This document shows, in pieces, positions 1 through 7,148 of a DNA stretch of 13,606 bases. The stretch is taken from contig JBKPCR010000341.1 of NCBI GenBank assembly GCA_046727435.1, positions 1 to 13,606 on the forward strand, written 5' to 3'. A model generated the notes under the pieces. That model saw only the letters and a list, made by a program, of their open reading frames with translations, did not search any database and was not told the DNA's origin. Position numbers and translations under genes: made by a program. Source of the stretch: CAVPRW01 sp046727435 [NCBI: bacterium]. GTDB taxonomy: Bacteria > Tectomicrobia > Entotheonellia > J063. Position 1 is the stretch's first letter, and each line of letters starts with the position of its first letter.

Positions 1-153
1 CCGTTTCATGGATGATTGCCGTTCCCGAGATCGTCGAGATCTCAGTCATCGATCGTCTGGTAGGCCGAGGCCCAGAAGTCGAGATAGACCGCCGGTGGAC
101 TGGGGGAAGGCAACGGTCTTGGTGGAAATACCCATATCGGCTAGAAATTTCAC
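1..153 (-). pseudogene. Broken DUF5615 (PIN-like) toxin, partner of DUF433 antitoxin
   Basis: Read on the minus strand, a GTG at 153-151 overlaps the TGA of the DUF433 gene by four bases (GTGA), the usual coupling of such pairs. The frame begins VKFLADMGISTKTVAF, which matches the N terminus typical of DUF5615 proteins (M/VKFLAD-GIS-TVAFLR). These belong to the PIN-like toxin group and are about 110-120 residues long. Here the frame stops after 35 codons (TGA at 48-46). Family-like pieces continue in shifted frames: an AVYL segment in another frame, then a GLGLPDDR-like segment back in the first, as in the usual GL-RLPD element. Several frameshifts are therefore likely. The rest runs to the window edge and is unrecognisable. 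Identification rests on the N terminus and on gene order. The decay could instead be sequencing error, or the gene may be a short unrelated ORF. Confidence 0.6.
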
Positions 154-386
154 GGGCGGACTGGCTCTAACGGGTGGACAGTCTCCTCCGCGAGCCATGC
201 CACATAGTGCAGGGCTTGGCGAATATCCTCTGGTTCCAGATAAGGATAGGCATCAATGATCTCGGCGATGGTCATCCCGTTGGCCACCAGATTCACCACC
301 AACGACACGGTGACCCGTATACCGCGGATACAAGCGCGGCCACCCATCACGTGCAGATCGAAGGTAATACGATCAAATCCTAGCAT
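150..386 (-). CDS. DUF433 domain antitoxin
   Basis: A 78-residue protein if translation starts at the ATG at 386-384. It has the compact DUF433 pattern: FDRITFDLHVMGGRACIRG near the N terminus, then TVSLVVNLVANGMTIAEII, then AYPYLEPEDIRQALHYVAW. DUF433 proteins are small winged-helix-like antitoxins that pair with DUF5615 PIN-like toxins and are thought to autoregulate their operon. The longer frame back to 476 is rejected because the extra 30 residues are not family-like and the domain begins right after the internal ATG; the only Shine-Dalgarno-like element is a G-run (GGGGGG) a few bases upstream. Its stop overlaps the GTG of the toxin remnant by four bases. With that toxin apparently inactive, this antitoxin may be an orphan or may be neutralising a toxin encoded elsewhere. 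Confidence 0.85.
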   Translation of the reverse strand: MLGFDRITFDLHVMGGRACIRGIRVTVSLVVNLVANGMTIAEIIDAYPYLEPEDIRQALHYVAWLAEETVHPLEPVRP

Positions 387-584
387 AGCCCCCCGCGTTT
401 TCTCATAACGCCCCGGCCCTTGAATCCTCCAAATAGACAAGCGAATTATGCCACGTTTTGCGGGCAGTGCATACAACGCAGCTTGAGCACCCGAACGCTG
501 GCGGTGAGCTGCTGGGAAAAAGCGCCAGCTTGTTGCCAGTCAGCTCCAGTGCCCGGTTCGGTGCGGAGTCCCCAGGAAACAGTC

Positions 585-983
585 CTAGATGAACACCCCC
601 GGTGACACATGAAACCGCTTCGCCAGGGCGCGAATCTGCCGCACATTGAGCTCGCGCTTGCCCCGGAGAATTTCCGAGACCACGCCCTGGGAGCCGATCT
701 CTGGGAGGTCCGATTGCGTCAGGTCATGCTCTTCCATAAGAAAACGGAGTACGTCGACTCCGCTGCATTCGGAAATGGGATGGTGCTCCTCTTCATAGGC
801 ATGGATGAGGGTGCCCAGCGTATCCAAGAGCGTATAGAGCGGGTGCTGCTCGTCAGTCCCCACTTCATCTAGCAGGCGGTTGAGGCATTCCACAGCCCGG
901 TCGTATTCCTGCTCGTTCCGCAGCGACAAGAGCGGACTGATGGCCGTCCAGTGCTGTTGCAGCTCAAGGGGAATTCCTGTCAT
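585..983 (-). CDS. higA: HigA-type antitoxin (XRE helix-turn-helix)
   Basis: A 132-residue protein of the long HigA class (COG5499-like). Residues 1-70 form a helical N-terminal extension rich in acidic residues (EVGTDEQHPLYTLLDTL, then HAYEEEHHPI). Residues about 77-131 form an XRE/Cro-type helix-turn-helix containing LRFLMEEHDLTQSDLPEIG, SEILRGKREL and LAKRFHVSPGVFI, the last being a near-canonical ending of this family. HigA binds and inhibits the HigB mRNA interferase and represses the operon through its DNA-binding domain. The ATG at 983-981 overlaps the TGA of the toxin gene (ATGA), indicating translational coupling in toxin-first order, as is normal for higBA. The inverted repeat at 1278-1294 is a likely operator. 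The gene is intact and full length. Confidence 0.92.
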   Translation of the reverse strand: MTGIPLELQQHWTAISPLLSLRNEQEYDRAVECLNRLLDEVGTDEQHPLYTLLDTLGTLIHAYEEEHHPISECSGVDVLRFLMEEHDLTQSDLPEIGSQGVVSEILRGKRELNVRQIRALAKRFHVSPGVFI

Positions 984-1267
984 GGCTTTGACGCTCCTCG
1001 GTCATATTCCGGGTGGGTCAGCACGTGGCGGACGTAGACCTTGCACCGGTTGAAATGGATGGCGGTGATCAGCCGGTATTTGTTCCCGCCAATGTTGAAC
1101 ACGATGAAGTCTCCGACTTTATCCGCCGTGGGGAAGGTAGCTCGCAAGGTTTCAAAGCTCGTAAAGTCGTGCCGTTGCATGATTTTGAACCATCGGACAA
1201 GGGCACTTTCACTGTCCGGGTGCTGTTCCCAAAATTGGCGTAAGGTCTTGCGAGAGATAATGTGCAT
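980..1267 (-). CDS. higB: HigB-type mRNA interferase toxin
   Basis: A 95-residue protein starting MHIISRKTLRQFWEQHPDSE, a standard opening of HigB_toxin (PF09907). It continues with W26 and F27, then DKVGDFIVFNIGGNKYRLITAI and a C-terminal KVYVRHVLTHPEYDRG, where the HPEYD box is strongly conserved. Members are RelE-fold ribosome-dependent endoribonucleases that cut translated mRNA. The open frame extends upstream to 1672, but that part is low-complexity proline-, arginine- and glycine-rich sequence without family similarity, so the ATG at 1267-1265 is chosen. No Shine-Dalgarno is visible before this ATG. A weak TACTCT element ends six bases upstream of it, so a nearly leaderless transcript is possible but unproven. 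The gene overlaps higA by four bases. Confidence 0.92.
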   Translation of the reverse strand: MHIISRKTLRQFWEQHPDSESALVRWFKIMQRHDFTSFETLRATFPTADKVGDFIVFNIGGNKYRLITAIHFNRCKVYVRHVLTHPEYDRGASKP

Positions 1268-1277
1268 ACAGCAAGAG

Positions 1278-1294
1278 TATCTCGAAATGAGATA
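1278..1294. promoter_or_regulatory. Candidate HigA operator, inverted repeat before higB
   Basis: A perfect inverted repeat TATCTC-GAAAT-GAGATA lies 11 bases upstream of the higB start codon. On the minus strand it falls between a weak TTGCAT element and TACTCT with a 17-base spacer, so a bound dimer would cover the promoter. XRE-type antitoxins normally repress their own operon through such short palindromes. The palindrome is seen directly; the binding role is inferred. Confidence 0.5.
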
Positions 1295-1978
1295 GCATGC
1301 AATATGCGACAAACCAGAAAGATGCTGATGCCGAACGAAGAAGAGTTGTTGTGGCGCGCAGCCGCCAGCACCACGGTGTTGAACGGAACCGCGGCGCCCG
1401 CCCGGATGGAATGGTAAGGCAGCCTGCGCCTCTTGGGAAGCACATGTGTGAGAGGATGAGGGGGGTCCCGGTGATCCGGCGCACTGGCCCGCACGGTGAG
1501 CACCCGGATGCCGGGGGGGAGCCGCGGGCCGCTCGGGGAGGAGGGTAGCCGGGGGGGAGGCGGCCACGGGTCCGGGACCCCGCGGCCCCGATGAGGCCGG
1601 CCTGGGGAGGCCCCAGGGCGGTGCTGGGGCGCATGGGGGCCCCCGCTGATGGCGGGGGAGCTGGCGGATCACGACCCACCAGCCCGGCCCGCCGGGCCGA
1701 CAGCGCGGACCGGCCGCCGTCTGTGCGCCTGTGAGTTGCTGTCCTCGTTTCCCCCACGCACTGCCTACCCCGCTCTCGCTCCTCTATGATCTGTTCTCCC
1801 ATCCCTAAGACGGCCCAGCAGTCATACCGCAGCTCTCAACCTGTCTCTTGGCAGCTCCATTCTCACCTTATGTGCATTCTCCATCGTGCTTATCTTGGGG
1901 AGAGCGCGACAGGATGCTGCTGGGCCCGCTATTGTGGCGGTATGCGGCGACCATCGGAAGAGGGCAGGCATTGGGTTC
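1295..1978. other. Gene-free stretch with a very G-rich core
   Basis: No convincing gene is found between higB and the permease stop. Frames open here are low-complexity (Gly, Arg, Pro, Ala) and differ only by frame of the same GC-rich DNA. From about 1400 to 1740 the + strand is dominated by G runs, with a putative G-quadruplex at 1513-1557, a perfect GGGGGCCCCC palindrome at 1635-1644, and a hairpin CCCCCGC-TGATG-GCGGGGG at 1640-1658. A 31-codon frame at 1322-1417 starts with ATG and is relatively acidic, but it has no recognisable family. 1741-1978 has ordinary composition and I see nothing identifiable in it. The block may separate the toxin-antitoxin patch from the transporter operon. 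Confidence 0.5.
1513..1557 (+). other. Putative G-quadruplex motif
   Basis: Five guanine tracts occur in succession on the + strand: G7 (1513-1519), G3 (1526-1528), G4 (1535-1538), G3 (1543-1545) and G7 (1551-1557). Loops are 6, 6, 4 and 5 bases, within the usual 1-7 base rule. Folding is inferred from the pattern only. Confidence 0.55.
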
Positions 1979-3724
1979 CTAGCGTTCCTCCCCCACTCCC
2001 AGGCGCCCCCGGCCAATGAACACCAGCGCGACGACGATGACGATCAGCACAACGATGTAAGCCGAGGCCATGGGCATACTGCCAAGTTCCCATTGACCCC
2101 AGATGAGGTTGGCCAGCAGTAGCGTGCCCGATGTCGCCAAAAACAACGGGACGGCGAAATCCCTCACAGCGTGGGCGACGACCCATAGCCAGCCGTTCAA
2201 CAGGGCCGGGAGCAATACCCGTAGGTTGATCTTCACGAACGTCAGGACACGCCCGGCGCCGGCGACCAAAGCCGCTTCCTCCAGGACCTTGTCGATTTGC
2301 AACTGCGCGGCATGCATCACCCGCGTCGTGAAGGCCAGATAACGCGTGACGAAGGCCAGGATCATGATGGCCAGTGTGCCGTACAGGGGGGTGCCGGTGT
2401 AGAGCAGCAGCAAGGCTAGCGCGATGATCACGTTGGGAATGGCCAGGGGCATAAATGAAACGATCCCCAGCACGCGCGCCAGGAGTCCCGGCTGACGCAC
2501 CAGATACCAGGCGATGATTGCGGCCAAGAGCATGGAGACGGTCGCCGCCATACAGGAGGTGATCAGCGTGTTCTGCAACGCCGTGACAAAATCCTCCCGA
2601 CCGAAAATCAAGCGGTAGTTATGCAGCGACACTAGGTGAAAGTTGTCAGGGCTAAATGGCACATAGAAGCGCAGCAAACTGGCCCAGACCAGAATCAACG
2701 TGGGGAGAACAACCGCTACCAGGAAGTACACCGTGACTCCAGCGAGGGCCAGATACTTCAACTGGCCTAGCTGCACCAGACGAGGCCGGTAGCCCTTGCC
2801 GGTCACCACGGCGAATTTCGCCGAGACACGCACTGCCCGCAGGTAACCGACCATCAGGAGCCCACCCAGCACGAGGGTCATGAGCCCGAAGGTCGCCGCC
2901 GCCCCGTAGTGATAGCCTTCCTCCGCACGGCTGGTGAGCAAATAGATCTTGACGCTCAGCACCGGGATTTCGGCGGTGGTGCCGATGGCCAATGGCACCT
3001 CGAACACTTCGATGAAGATGATGGTGAAGTACACCAGCACGGCCAGGATGCCCGGCAGCATGAGCGGCACGGTGACCCGCTTCAGCACTTGCCAGCGGCC
3101 CGCTCCGCTGGTGGCGGCGGCTTCCTCAAAGCGCGGGTCGAAGTTGCGAAACAACGCCAGCAAGAGCAACCACATGGAAGGCACCGCGATGATGCCCGTG
3201 ACAAACACCATCCCCCACATGGTATAGATGTTGAGCGGACCGCGGTAAGTGTCTAATGCCAGAAGATCCCGGAGGAAGACATTCATGGTGCCGGCGTTCG
3301 GACCAAGGAGCAGGATCCACCCCAGCGCTACGGCGAAGGAAGGCATGAGCATGGGGACGAACATCAAAGTATACAACAGACGCCGACCGGGGAGGTCTGT
3401 GCGCTCGGTCAGCCAGGCTAGGATGAAGGCCACGGGCAGCGATACCGCTAGCGCACCGGCGGCATAGAGAAAGGTGTTCTTCAGCAGATGGTAGGTGCTG
3501 GCGCTGCCGAACACCTCGGCATAGGTGGCGGTCGTCCAGGTGTTCCCGGTGAACGGCAGCTGGCCAGCGGGGCGAAAACTGGCGAACAACAAGACAACGA
3601 CGGGGAGAGCAACTAGCCCGAGGACGACCAGCGTCAGGCCCAGCGGGAACATGCTCCCTTTGACGTGTTCAGGCCAGATCGATAGCCCGGTGGCTCGATA
3701 GGCGACGGCTGTCTTCGCTGGCAT
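1979..3724 (-). CDS. ABC importer permease, two fused BPD domains (ferric/PotBC class)
   Basis: A 581-residue inner-membrane protein built of two repeated permease halves (BPD_transp_1 twice), as in FbpB/SfuB-type importers, where one polypeptide replaces a PotB/PotC pair. About twelve hydrophobic segments are visible, starting with FPLGLTLVVLGLVALPVVVL near residues 26-45. Each half carries an EAA loop that docks on the ATPase: EEAAATSGAGRWQVLKRVTV around 200-219 and EEAALVAGAGRVLTFVKINL around 482-501. The ATG at 3724-3722 is preceded by a G-rich element (AGGGGG). It is the last gene of an operon with the ATPase and binding protein, 48 bases after the binding-protein stop. The length is within the range of fused permeases of this class. 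The class is clear but the substrate cannot be read from the sequence. Confidence 0.92.
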   Translation of the reverse strand: MPAKTAVAYRATGLSIWPEHVKGSMFPLGLTLVVLGLVALPVVVLLFASFRPAGQLPFTGNTWTTATYAEVFGSASTYHLLKNTFLYAAGALAVSLPVAFILAWLTERTDLPGRRLLYTLMFVPMLMPSFAVALGWILLLGPNAGTMNVFLRDLLALDTYRGPLNIYTMWGMVFVTGIIAVPSMWLLLLALFRNFDPRFEEAAATSGAGRWQVLKRVTVPLMLPGILAVLVYFTIIFIEVFEVPLAIGTTAEIPVLSVKIYLLTSRAEEGYHYGAAATFGLMTLVLGGLLMVGYLRAVRVSAKFAVVTGKGYRPRLVQLGQLKYLALAGVTVYFLVAVVLPTLILVWASLLRFYVPFSPDNFHLVSLHNYRLIFGREDFVTALQNTLITSCMAATVSMLLAAIIAWYLVRQPGLLARVLGIVSFMPLAIPNVIIALALLLLYTGTPLYGTLAIMILAFVTRYLAFTTRVMHAAQLQIDKVLEEAALVAGAGRVLTFVKINLRVLLPALLNGWLWVVAHAVRDFAVPLFLATSGTLLLANLIWGQWELGSMPMASAYIVVLIVIVVALVFIGRGRLGVGEER

Positions 3725-3772
3725 ATCCGGCCCCCTGTGGTTTCAGTAAAGCGGTCGTGTTCTTCCTTTCCC

Positions 3773-4828
3773 TTACTTCGCTCCCGTTAAGATCGCCGCT
3801 ACCGCCTTGGTGACTTCCTCCCGCAACTTCCACGCGGCGCGATCTGAAAAAATCGTCAAGTCATCCACCGTCTTCCCCCATTTCGTGAGAAACCTGGTCA
3901 GCGCATTCTCATCGTCCGGTAAGGCCCGATAATGGCCAGCCACGTCGGCGATCATGTGGATGCCCTCAGCAGCGTGCCAGGCGGCAAAGAGCTTCGCCAT
4001 ATGCGGGTGAGGGGCTTTATCCACGACGCAGAGCTGGTTGTTCAATGCCGGGATGATATCCCTGTAGGGCTTCACGCCCAGGGGGGCACCCTTATTGATC
4101 TCGCCCATGGCAGTGCTGATCGACGTCGCGCCCAGGTGGGCCTCACCGCTGGCAATCAAGGTGAGGATTGCCGCGCTGCGGCTCAGAATCGGCTTATTCG
4201 TCTTTAACTTACGGGCCAATTCTATGGCACGCTCTTTACCGTATTTCACCGCAATGAAGTCAAAGGGGTTGCCGTTGTCCCACAGGACGAACCGACCCTT
4301 CCACTTGGGCTCAGCAAAGTCTTCGAGGGTCTCGGGGAGGTCCGCCTCCTTCACGAGTTTGGTGTTATATACGATGCCAAAGATGCCGTTCACATAGAGA
4401 AGACATGGGATGTCTTCGGCCGGTCGCCTGTGGTGGACTTCTTCGAGCTTCGGAAACTCGGGGTAGAACATCGACCAATCGACCGTGACCAGCCCCCGCT
4501 CCGATTCCAGGATCTGGTATCCCCCGGCGACATTGACTTCGACTGCATCGAAGCCCCCGGCAATGACCTTGGGGGGGATGTCGCGGATGTGAGTCGGATC
4601 GTGCGCGATCTTGATTGGGAAACCAAAGCGCTTTTCAAACCCCTTCTCCAGCGTCGTGACCTCTTCCGGGTCGAACCCAAAGCCGCCGATGGCAACTTTG
4701 CCCTCCGCCTTGGCGGCGTTGAGTAGCGCCAGGTATTCGGAGCTGGGCCCTGAACTCGCCGGAGACGCCATCCACATGGCTACCCAAACCAGCGCGAGAC
4801 CAGTTGAAACCGCACGGACTGCTGTCAT
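3773..4828 (-). CDS. ABC importer solute-binding protein (FbpA/PotD-like fold)
   Basis: A 351-residue periplasmic binding protein. The N terminus is a Sec signal peptide (MTAVRAVSTGLALVWVAMWM, cleavage likely near residue 26, ASPASSG), with no lipobox cysteine. The mature part shows class II extracellular solute-binding features: ALLNAAKAEGKVAIGG, a VDWSMFYPEFPKL segment, GIVYNTKLVKEADLPETLED followed by FAEPKWKGRFVLWDNGN, and ASGEAHLGATSISTAM. The ATG at 4828 has a strong GGGAGGTGA just upstream and lies 19 bases after the ATPase stop. Ferric-binding FbpA proteins usually coordinate iron with two adjacent tyrosines; no YY pair occurs here, so iron is not supported by the residues. Relatives include importers for iron, thiamine, phosphonates, polyamines and organic acids. 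The substrate is open. Confidence 0.9.
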   Translation of the reverse strand: MTAVRAVSTGLALVWVAMWMASPASSGPSSEYLALLNAAKAEGKVAIGGFGFDPEEVTTLEKGFEKRFGFPIKIAHDPTHIRDIPPKVIAGGFDAVEVNVAGGYQILESERGLVTVDWSMFYPEFPKLEEVHHRRPAEDIPCLLYVNGIFGIVYNTKLVKEADLPETLEDFAEPKWKGRFVLWDNGNPFDFIAVKYGKERAIELARKLKTNKPILSRSAAILTLIASGEAHLGATSISTAMGEINKGAPLGVKPYRDIIPALNNQLCVVDKAPHPHMAKLFAAWHAAEGIHMIADVAGHYRALPDDENALTRFLTKWGKTVDDLTIFSDRAAWKLREEVTKAVAAILTGAK

Positions 4829-4847
4829 CGGTCACCTCCCTTGGCTG

Positions 4848-5969
4848 TCATTCAGTGCGTTCGTAGGGGATGAGGAGACACCTCTCGGGAGGTAACTGCA
4901 CGAACACGGGGTCGCCCTCTTGCAAGCTCGTGAAGGGGGTGCTCTTGGCCTGCAATACCTGATCCCCCAGATCGATGCTGTAGGTAATCTGGTCTCCAGC
5001 GAAAATCGCCGCAGCGATACGCCCTGTCAACACGTTGTCGCCCCCCGGATCATCGACTCTGAGAATCACCCCTTCGGGTCTGCACGCAATCCACACCCGC
5101 TCCTCTGCCTGCGTCGGGGAGCCAGCGGGGCACAAGAGAGACCCCTGTGCTGTTTCAACGCGCCACATCCCATCCCTGGACGATAGTCCAACGGCCTTTC
5201 CTGCCAGGAGGTTGGTCTCCCCCAAAAACGTTGCCGTGAAGGCCGAGTGCGGACGCAGGTAGATGTCTTCGGGACTGGCATCTTCGATGAAGACCCCCTC
5301 CTTCATGACGGCGACGCGATCCGACATGGTCAAGGCTTCCGTCTGATCGTGGGTGACGTACAGCGTCGTCACCCCGAGGACTTTCACCAGACTCTTGATT
5401 TCGAGGCGCATCTCGGCGCGGAGCTTCGCGTCCAGGTTACTCAAAGGTTCATCGAGGAGAAGAAGGGTGGGCTCAGCGACCAGCGCCCTGGCCAAGGCCA
5501 CCCTCTGCTGTTGCCCACCGCTCAGAAATGGGGCAGGTCGAAACGCTAACTCCTCCAGGTGCACCAAGTTCAGGGCCCGCATGGTTTTCTCATGCACCCG
5601 CTGGCGCGGGAAGCGATGTCTACCGGAAACCAGAGGGAAGGCCACGTTGTCGAAGACGTTCAAGTGCGGCCAGATGGCATAGGATTGGAACACCATGCCG
5701 ATGTCTCGGCGATAGGGGGGCTCGGCAATCCGTTCGGCGCTGGAGAAGACCACCTGGTCGCCGATCGCGATATGACCACGATCAGGGGATTCGAGGCCGG
5801 CGATACAACGCAAGACCGTCGTTTTCCCACACCCCGAAGCTCCTAGCAAGGTGTAAAACTCGCCAGGTTTCACGCTGAAGGTCACACCGCGCACCGCCCG
5901 CACCAAGCCCTCGGCGGTCTTATACGTCATATGCAGGTCTTCGACGACAAGGGCCCCATGCTTGACCAT
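4848..5969 (-). CDS. ABC importer ATPase (PotA/FbpC class)
   Basis: A 373-residue ATP-binding subunit with all expected motifs: Walker A GASGCGKTT (43-51), Q-loop VFQSYAIWPH (Q95), signature LSGGQQQRVALARAL (from 149), Walker B LLLLDEP (D173/E174), D-loop SNLD (177-180) and H-loop VTHDQTEAL (H207). Residues from about 245 to the end form a TOBE-type regulatory domain (ETNLLAGKAVGL, then ACRPEGVILR and YSIDLGDQVLQAK). It drives uptake through the permease encoded two genes downstream. It is the first gene of the importer operon; the order ATPase, binding protein, permease differs from fbpABC, where the binding protein comes first. The ATG at 5969-5967 has GGGAGG upstream with a rather long spacing, and a closer GGAG. 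The 123-base gap to the extradiol dioxygenase leaves it open whether they share a transcript. Confidence 0.95.
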   Translation of the reverse strand: MVKHGALVVEDLHMTYKTAEGLVRAVRGVTFSVKPGEFYTLLGASGCGKTTVLRCIAGLESPDRGHIAIGDQVVFSSAERIAEPPYRRDIGMVFQSYAIWPHLNVFDNVAFPLVSGRHRFPRQRVHEKTMRALNLVHLEELAFRPAPFLSGGQQQRVALARALVAEPTLLLLDEPLSNLDAKLRAEMRLEIKSLVKVLGVTTLYVTHDQTEALTMSDRVAVMKEGVFIEDASPEDIYLRPHSAFTATFLGETNLLAGKAVGLSSRDGMWRVETAQGSLLCPAGSPTQAEERVWIACRPEGVILRVDDPGGDNVLTGRIAAAIFAGDQITYSIDLGDQVLQAKSTPFTSLQEGDPVFVQLPPERCLLIPYERTE

Positions 5970-6042
5970 ACTCCGCTGCCTCCCCCGTCAATCCACGGCG
6001 TTCCAGCCCCTCGTTTTTTCCGAGTCACAGATCTCATCCTAG

Positions 6043-6065
6043 CCTTCCCCCATGCGGAGGGAAGG
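6043..6065. repeat. CCTTCCC/GGGAAGG hairpin repeat, gap between dioxygenase and ATPase genes
   Basis: Perfect 7-base arms CCTTCCC (6043-6049) and GGGAAGG (6059-6065) enclose a 9-base loop, 28 bases past the extradiol dioxygenase stop. It resembles the C-rich/G-rich hairpins at 7149-7254 and 9121-9141. No U-tract follows on the minus strand, so it is not a classical intrinsic terminator. Confidence 0.5.
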
Positions 6066-6092
6066 GTGAACACCAGGGGCGCAGAGGCACAT

Positions 6093-7073
6093 TTAGCGCC
6101 ACTCCGCAAACCCCATAGCACAACCGGTTCCTGCCGGAGAGCGGTAGCAGGGCACGTAATCGATCAGCGTCATGTCGAGATGTTCCACCGCCCCCGCTGT
6201 GGAGATCCAGTTCCTGACCTCAGAGGTCCCAGAGTTTAGCCGTTGCTGTGGCAATGCGCTCAGCACCTCGGCATCCTTCGCCTGCATGGCTTTGAGGATC
6301 TGCTGATCGAGCTCTTCATCGATGACGAAGTGGCTTAGCCCACCCGAGCCGATGACCGCCACTCGGGCATCGTTGGGCCAGGTCTCGATGGCAGCCCGTA
6401 CGGCTCGACCAAGGTCAAAGCAGCGCTTTGGCGTCGGCTGATTGGGCGGGTAGTAAGTGTTGACCATGATGGGGACGGTAGGGATCGTCTTGCCGTTCAG
6501 GAGGCGGCCGTACACGAAACTGAAAGCATGGCCCATACCTTCGCCGGGCTTGAGTTTACGGGAGTGCGCCACATCGAACCCCTCGCCGACTAGGCTCTCG
6601 ATCAAGTGCCGGCCCAAGTTGGTCGCCACGGGGTAGGTTTTGTCCATCTCCCCATACGCCCAGGCGGCGGCTCGTAGGCCCGGTGAGGCAGCGTTTGCAT
6701 AGTGCGGACGGTTGAGGAGCTCTTCCCCCCAATAAACTAGCATCGCGGGCATATTCTCATCGGAGAAGAGTTCTTCTTGATCGTCCCCGAAGATGACGAG
6801 GATGTCAGGCGACACCTGTGCCAGGACCTTCGCCAGGGTGGCAATGCCCTGCTGGCAGGCGTCATAACGCGCCTGCCACTTGGCCGTCGTCACTTCTCCT
6901 GCGAGAGATGGACTTGCCTTGGCGAGCAATTCGTCATAGCTCACGTGTCTACCGTCTGTATCCAGAAGCTCCGGATTGCGCTTGTCGCGCTCCCCGTGCA
7001 AAGGCCAGAGATCAGGCGGTGTGCTTAACTGCGGACTGTGAGAGGTGGCAAGACCTAAGACAATACGAGCCAT
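6093..7073 (-). CDS. Class III (LigB-type) extradiol ring-cleavage dioxygenase
   Basis: A 326-residue protein of the LigB superfamily (PF02900). Class III enzymes open catecholic rings (protocatechuate, gallate, homoprotocatechuate and others) next to the hydroxyls using non-haem Fe(II). Candidate metal ligands fit LigB (H12, H61, E242): H12 in LATSHSPQL, H43 in GRHVSYDELL, and E253/E254 in GSGGLSHFVIDEELD. H182 (GEGMGHAFSF) would be the catalytic base. At 95-98 the protein has FGDDQ where many relatives have NDH, so the exact substrate is uncertain. Start: the frame also has a TTG at 7091, but the ATG at 7073-7071 gives the family-standard opening MARIVLGLATSHSP and has a GGGG element 7 bases upstream, so it is preferred. 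It may act with the bicupin dioxygenase in aromatic degradation; no dedicated alpha subunit (LigA) is present. Confidence 0.88.
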   Translation of the reverse strand: MARIVLGLATSHSPQLSTPPDLWPLHGERDKRNPELLDTDGRHVSYDELLAKASPSLAGEVTTAKWQARYDACQQGIATLAKVLAQVSPDILVIFGDDQEELFSDENMPAMLVYWGEELLNRPHYANAASPGLRAAAWAYGEMDKTYPVATNLGRHLIESLVGEGFDVAHSRKLKPGEGMGHAFSFVYGRLLNGKTIPTVPIMVNTYYPPNQPTPKRCFDLGRAVRAAIETWPNDARVAVIGSGGLSHFVIDEELDQQILKAMQAKDAEVLSALPQQRLNSGTSEVRNWISTAGAVEHLDMTLIDYVPCYRSPAGTGCAMGFAEWR

Positions 7074-7148
7074 CTGAGACCCCTTTCGCAAAAGTTGACA
7101 TCATCTTCCCAAAGCGTGTACGGCAGCGTTGCCGGGTGCAAAGCGCTG

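Noticed and set aside
387-476. Upstream extension of the DUF433 gene
   Set aside because: Extra residues are not family-like and no ribosome-binding site precedes the upstream ATG.
1480-1560. Group II intron domain V-like string (AGC, CCGGATGC, G-rich tail)
   Set aside because: The arms do not pair in the canonical 34-base domain V shape and no reverse transcriptase frame is present.
1209-1802. Long minus-strand frames upstream of higB, including extensions to 1672 and 1802
   Set aside because: They run through the G-rich block, are low-complexity in every frame and have no family-like segment; the HigB fold begins at 1267.
5528-5878. Plus-strand frames antisense to the ATPase, and similar shadows over the other genes
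   Set aside because: They are arginine-rich mirror frames of well-supported minus-strand genes and lack ribosome-binding sites or domains.
6010-6024. CTCG-T6C-CGAG hairpin as a terminator
   Set aside because: The T-run lies in the loop rather than after the stem, and the stem is only four bases.
7074-7091. TTG start for the extradiol dioxygenase
   Set aside because: The internal ATG gives the family-standard N terminus and has a G-rich element at proper distance.
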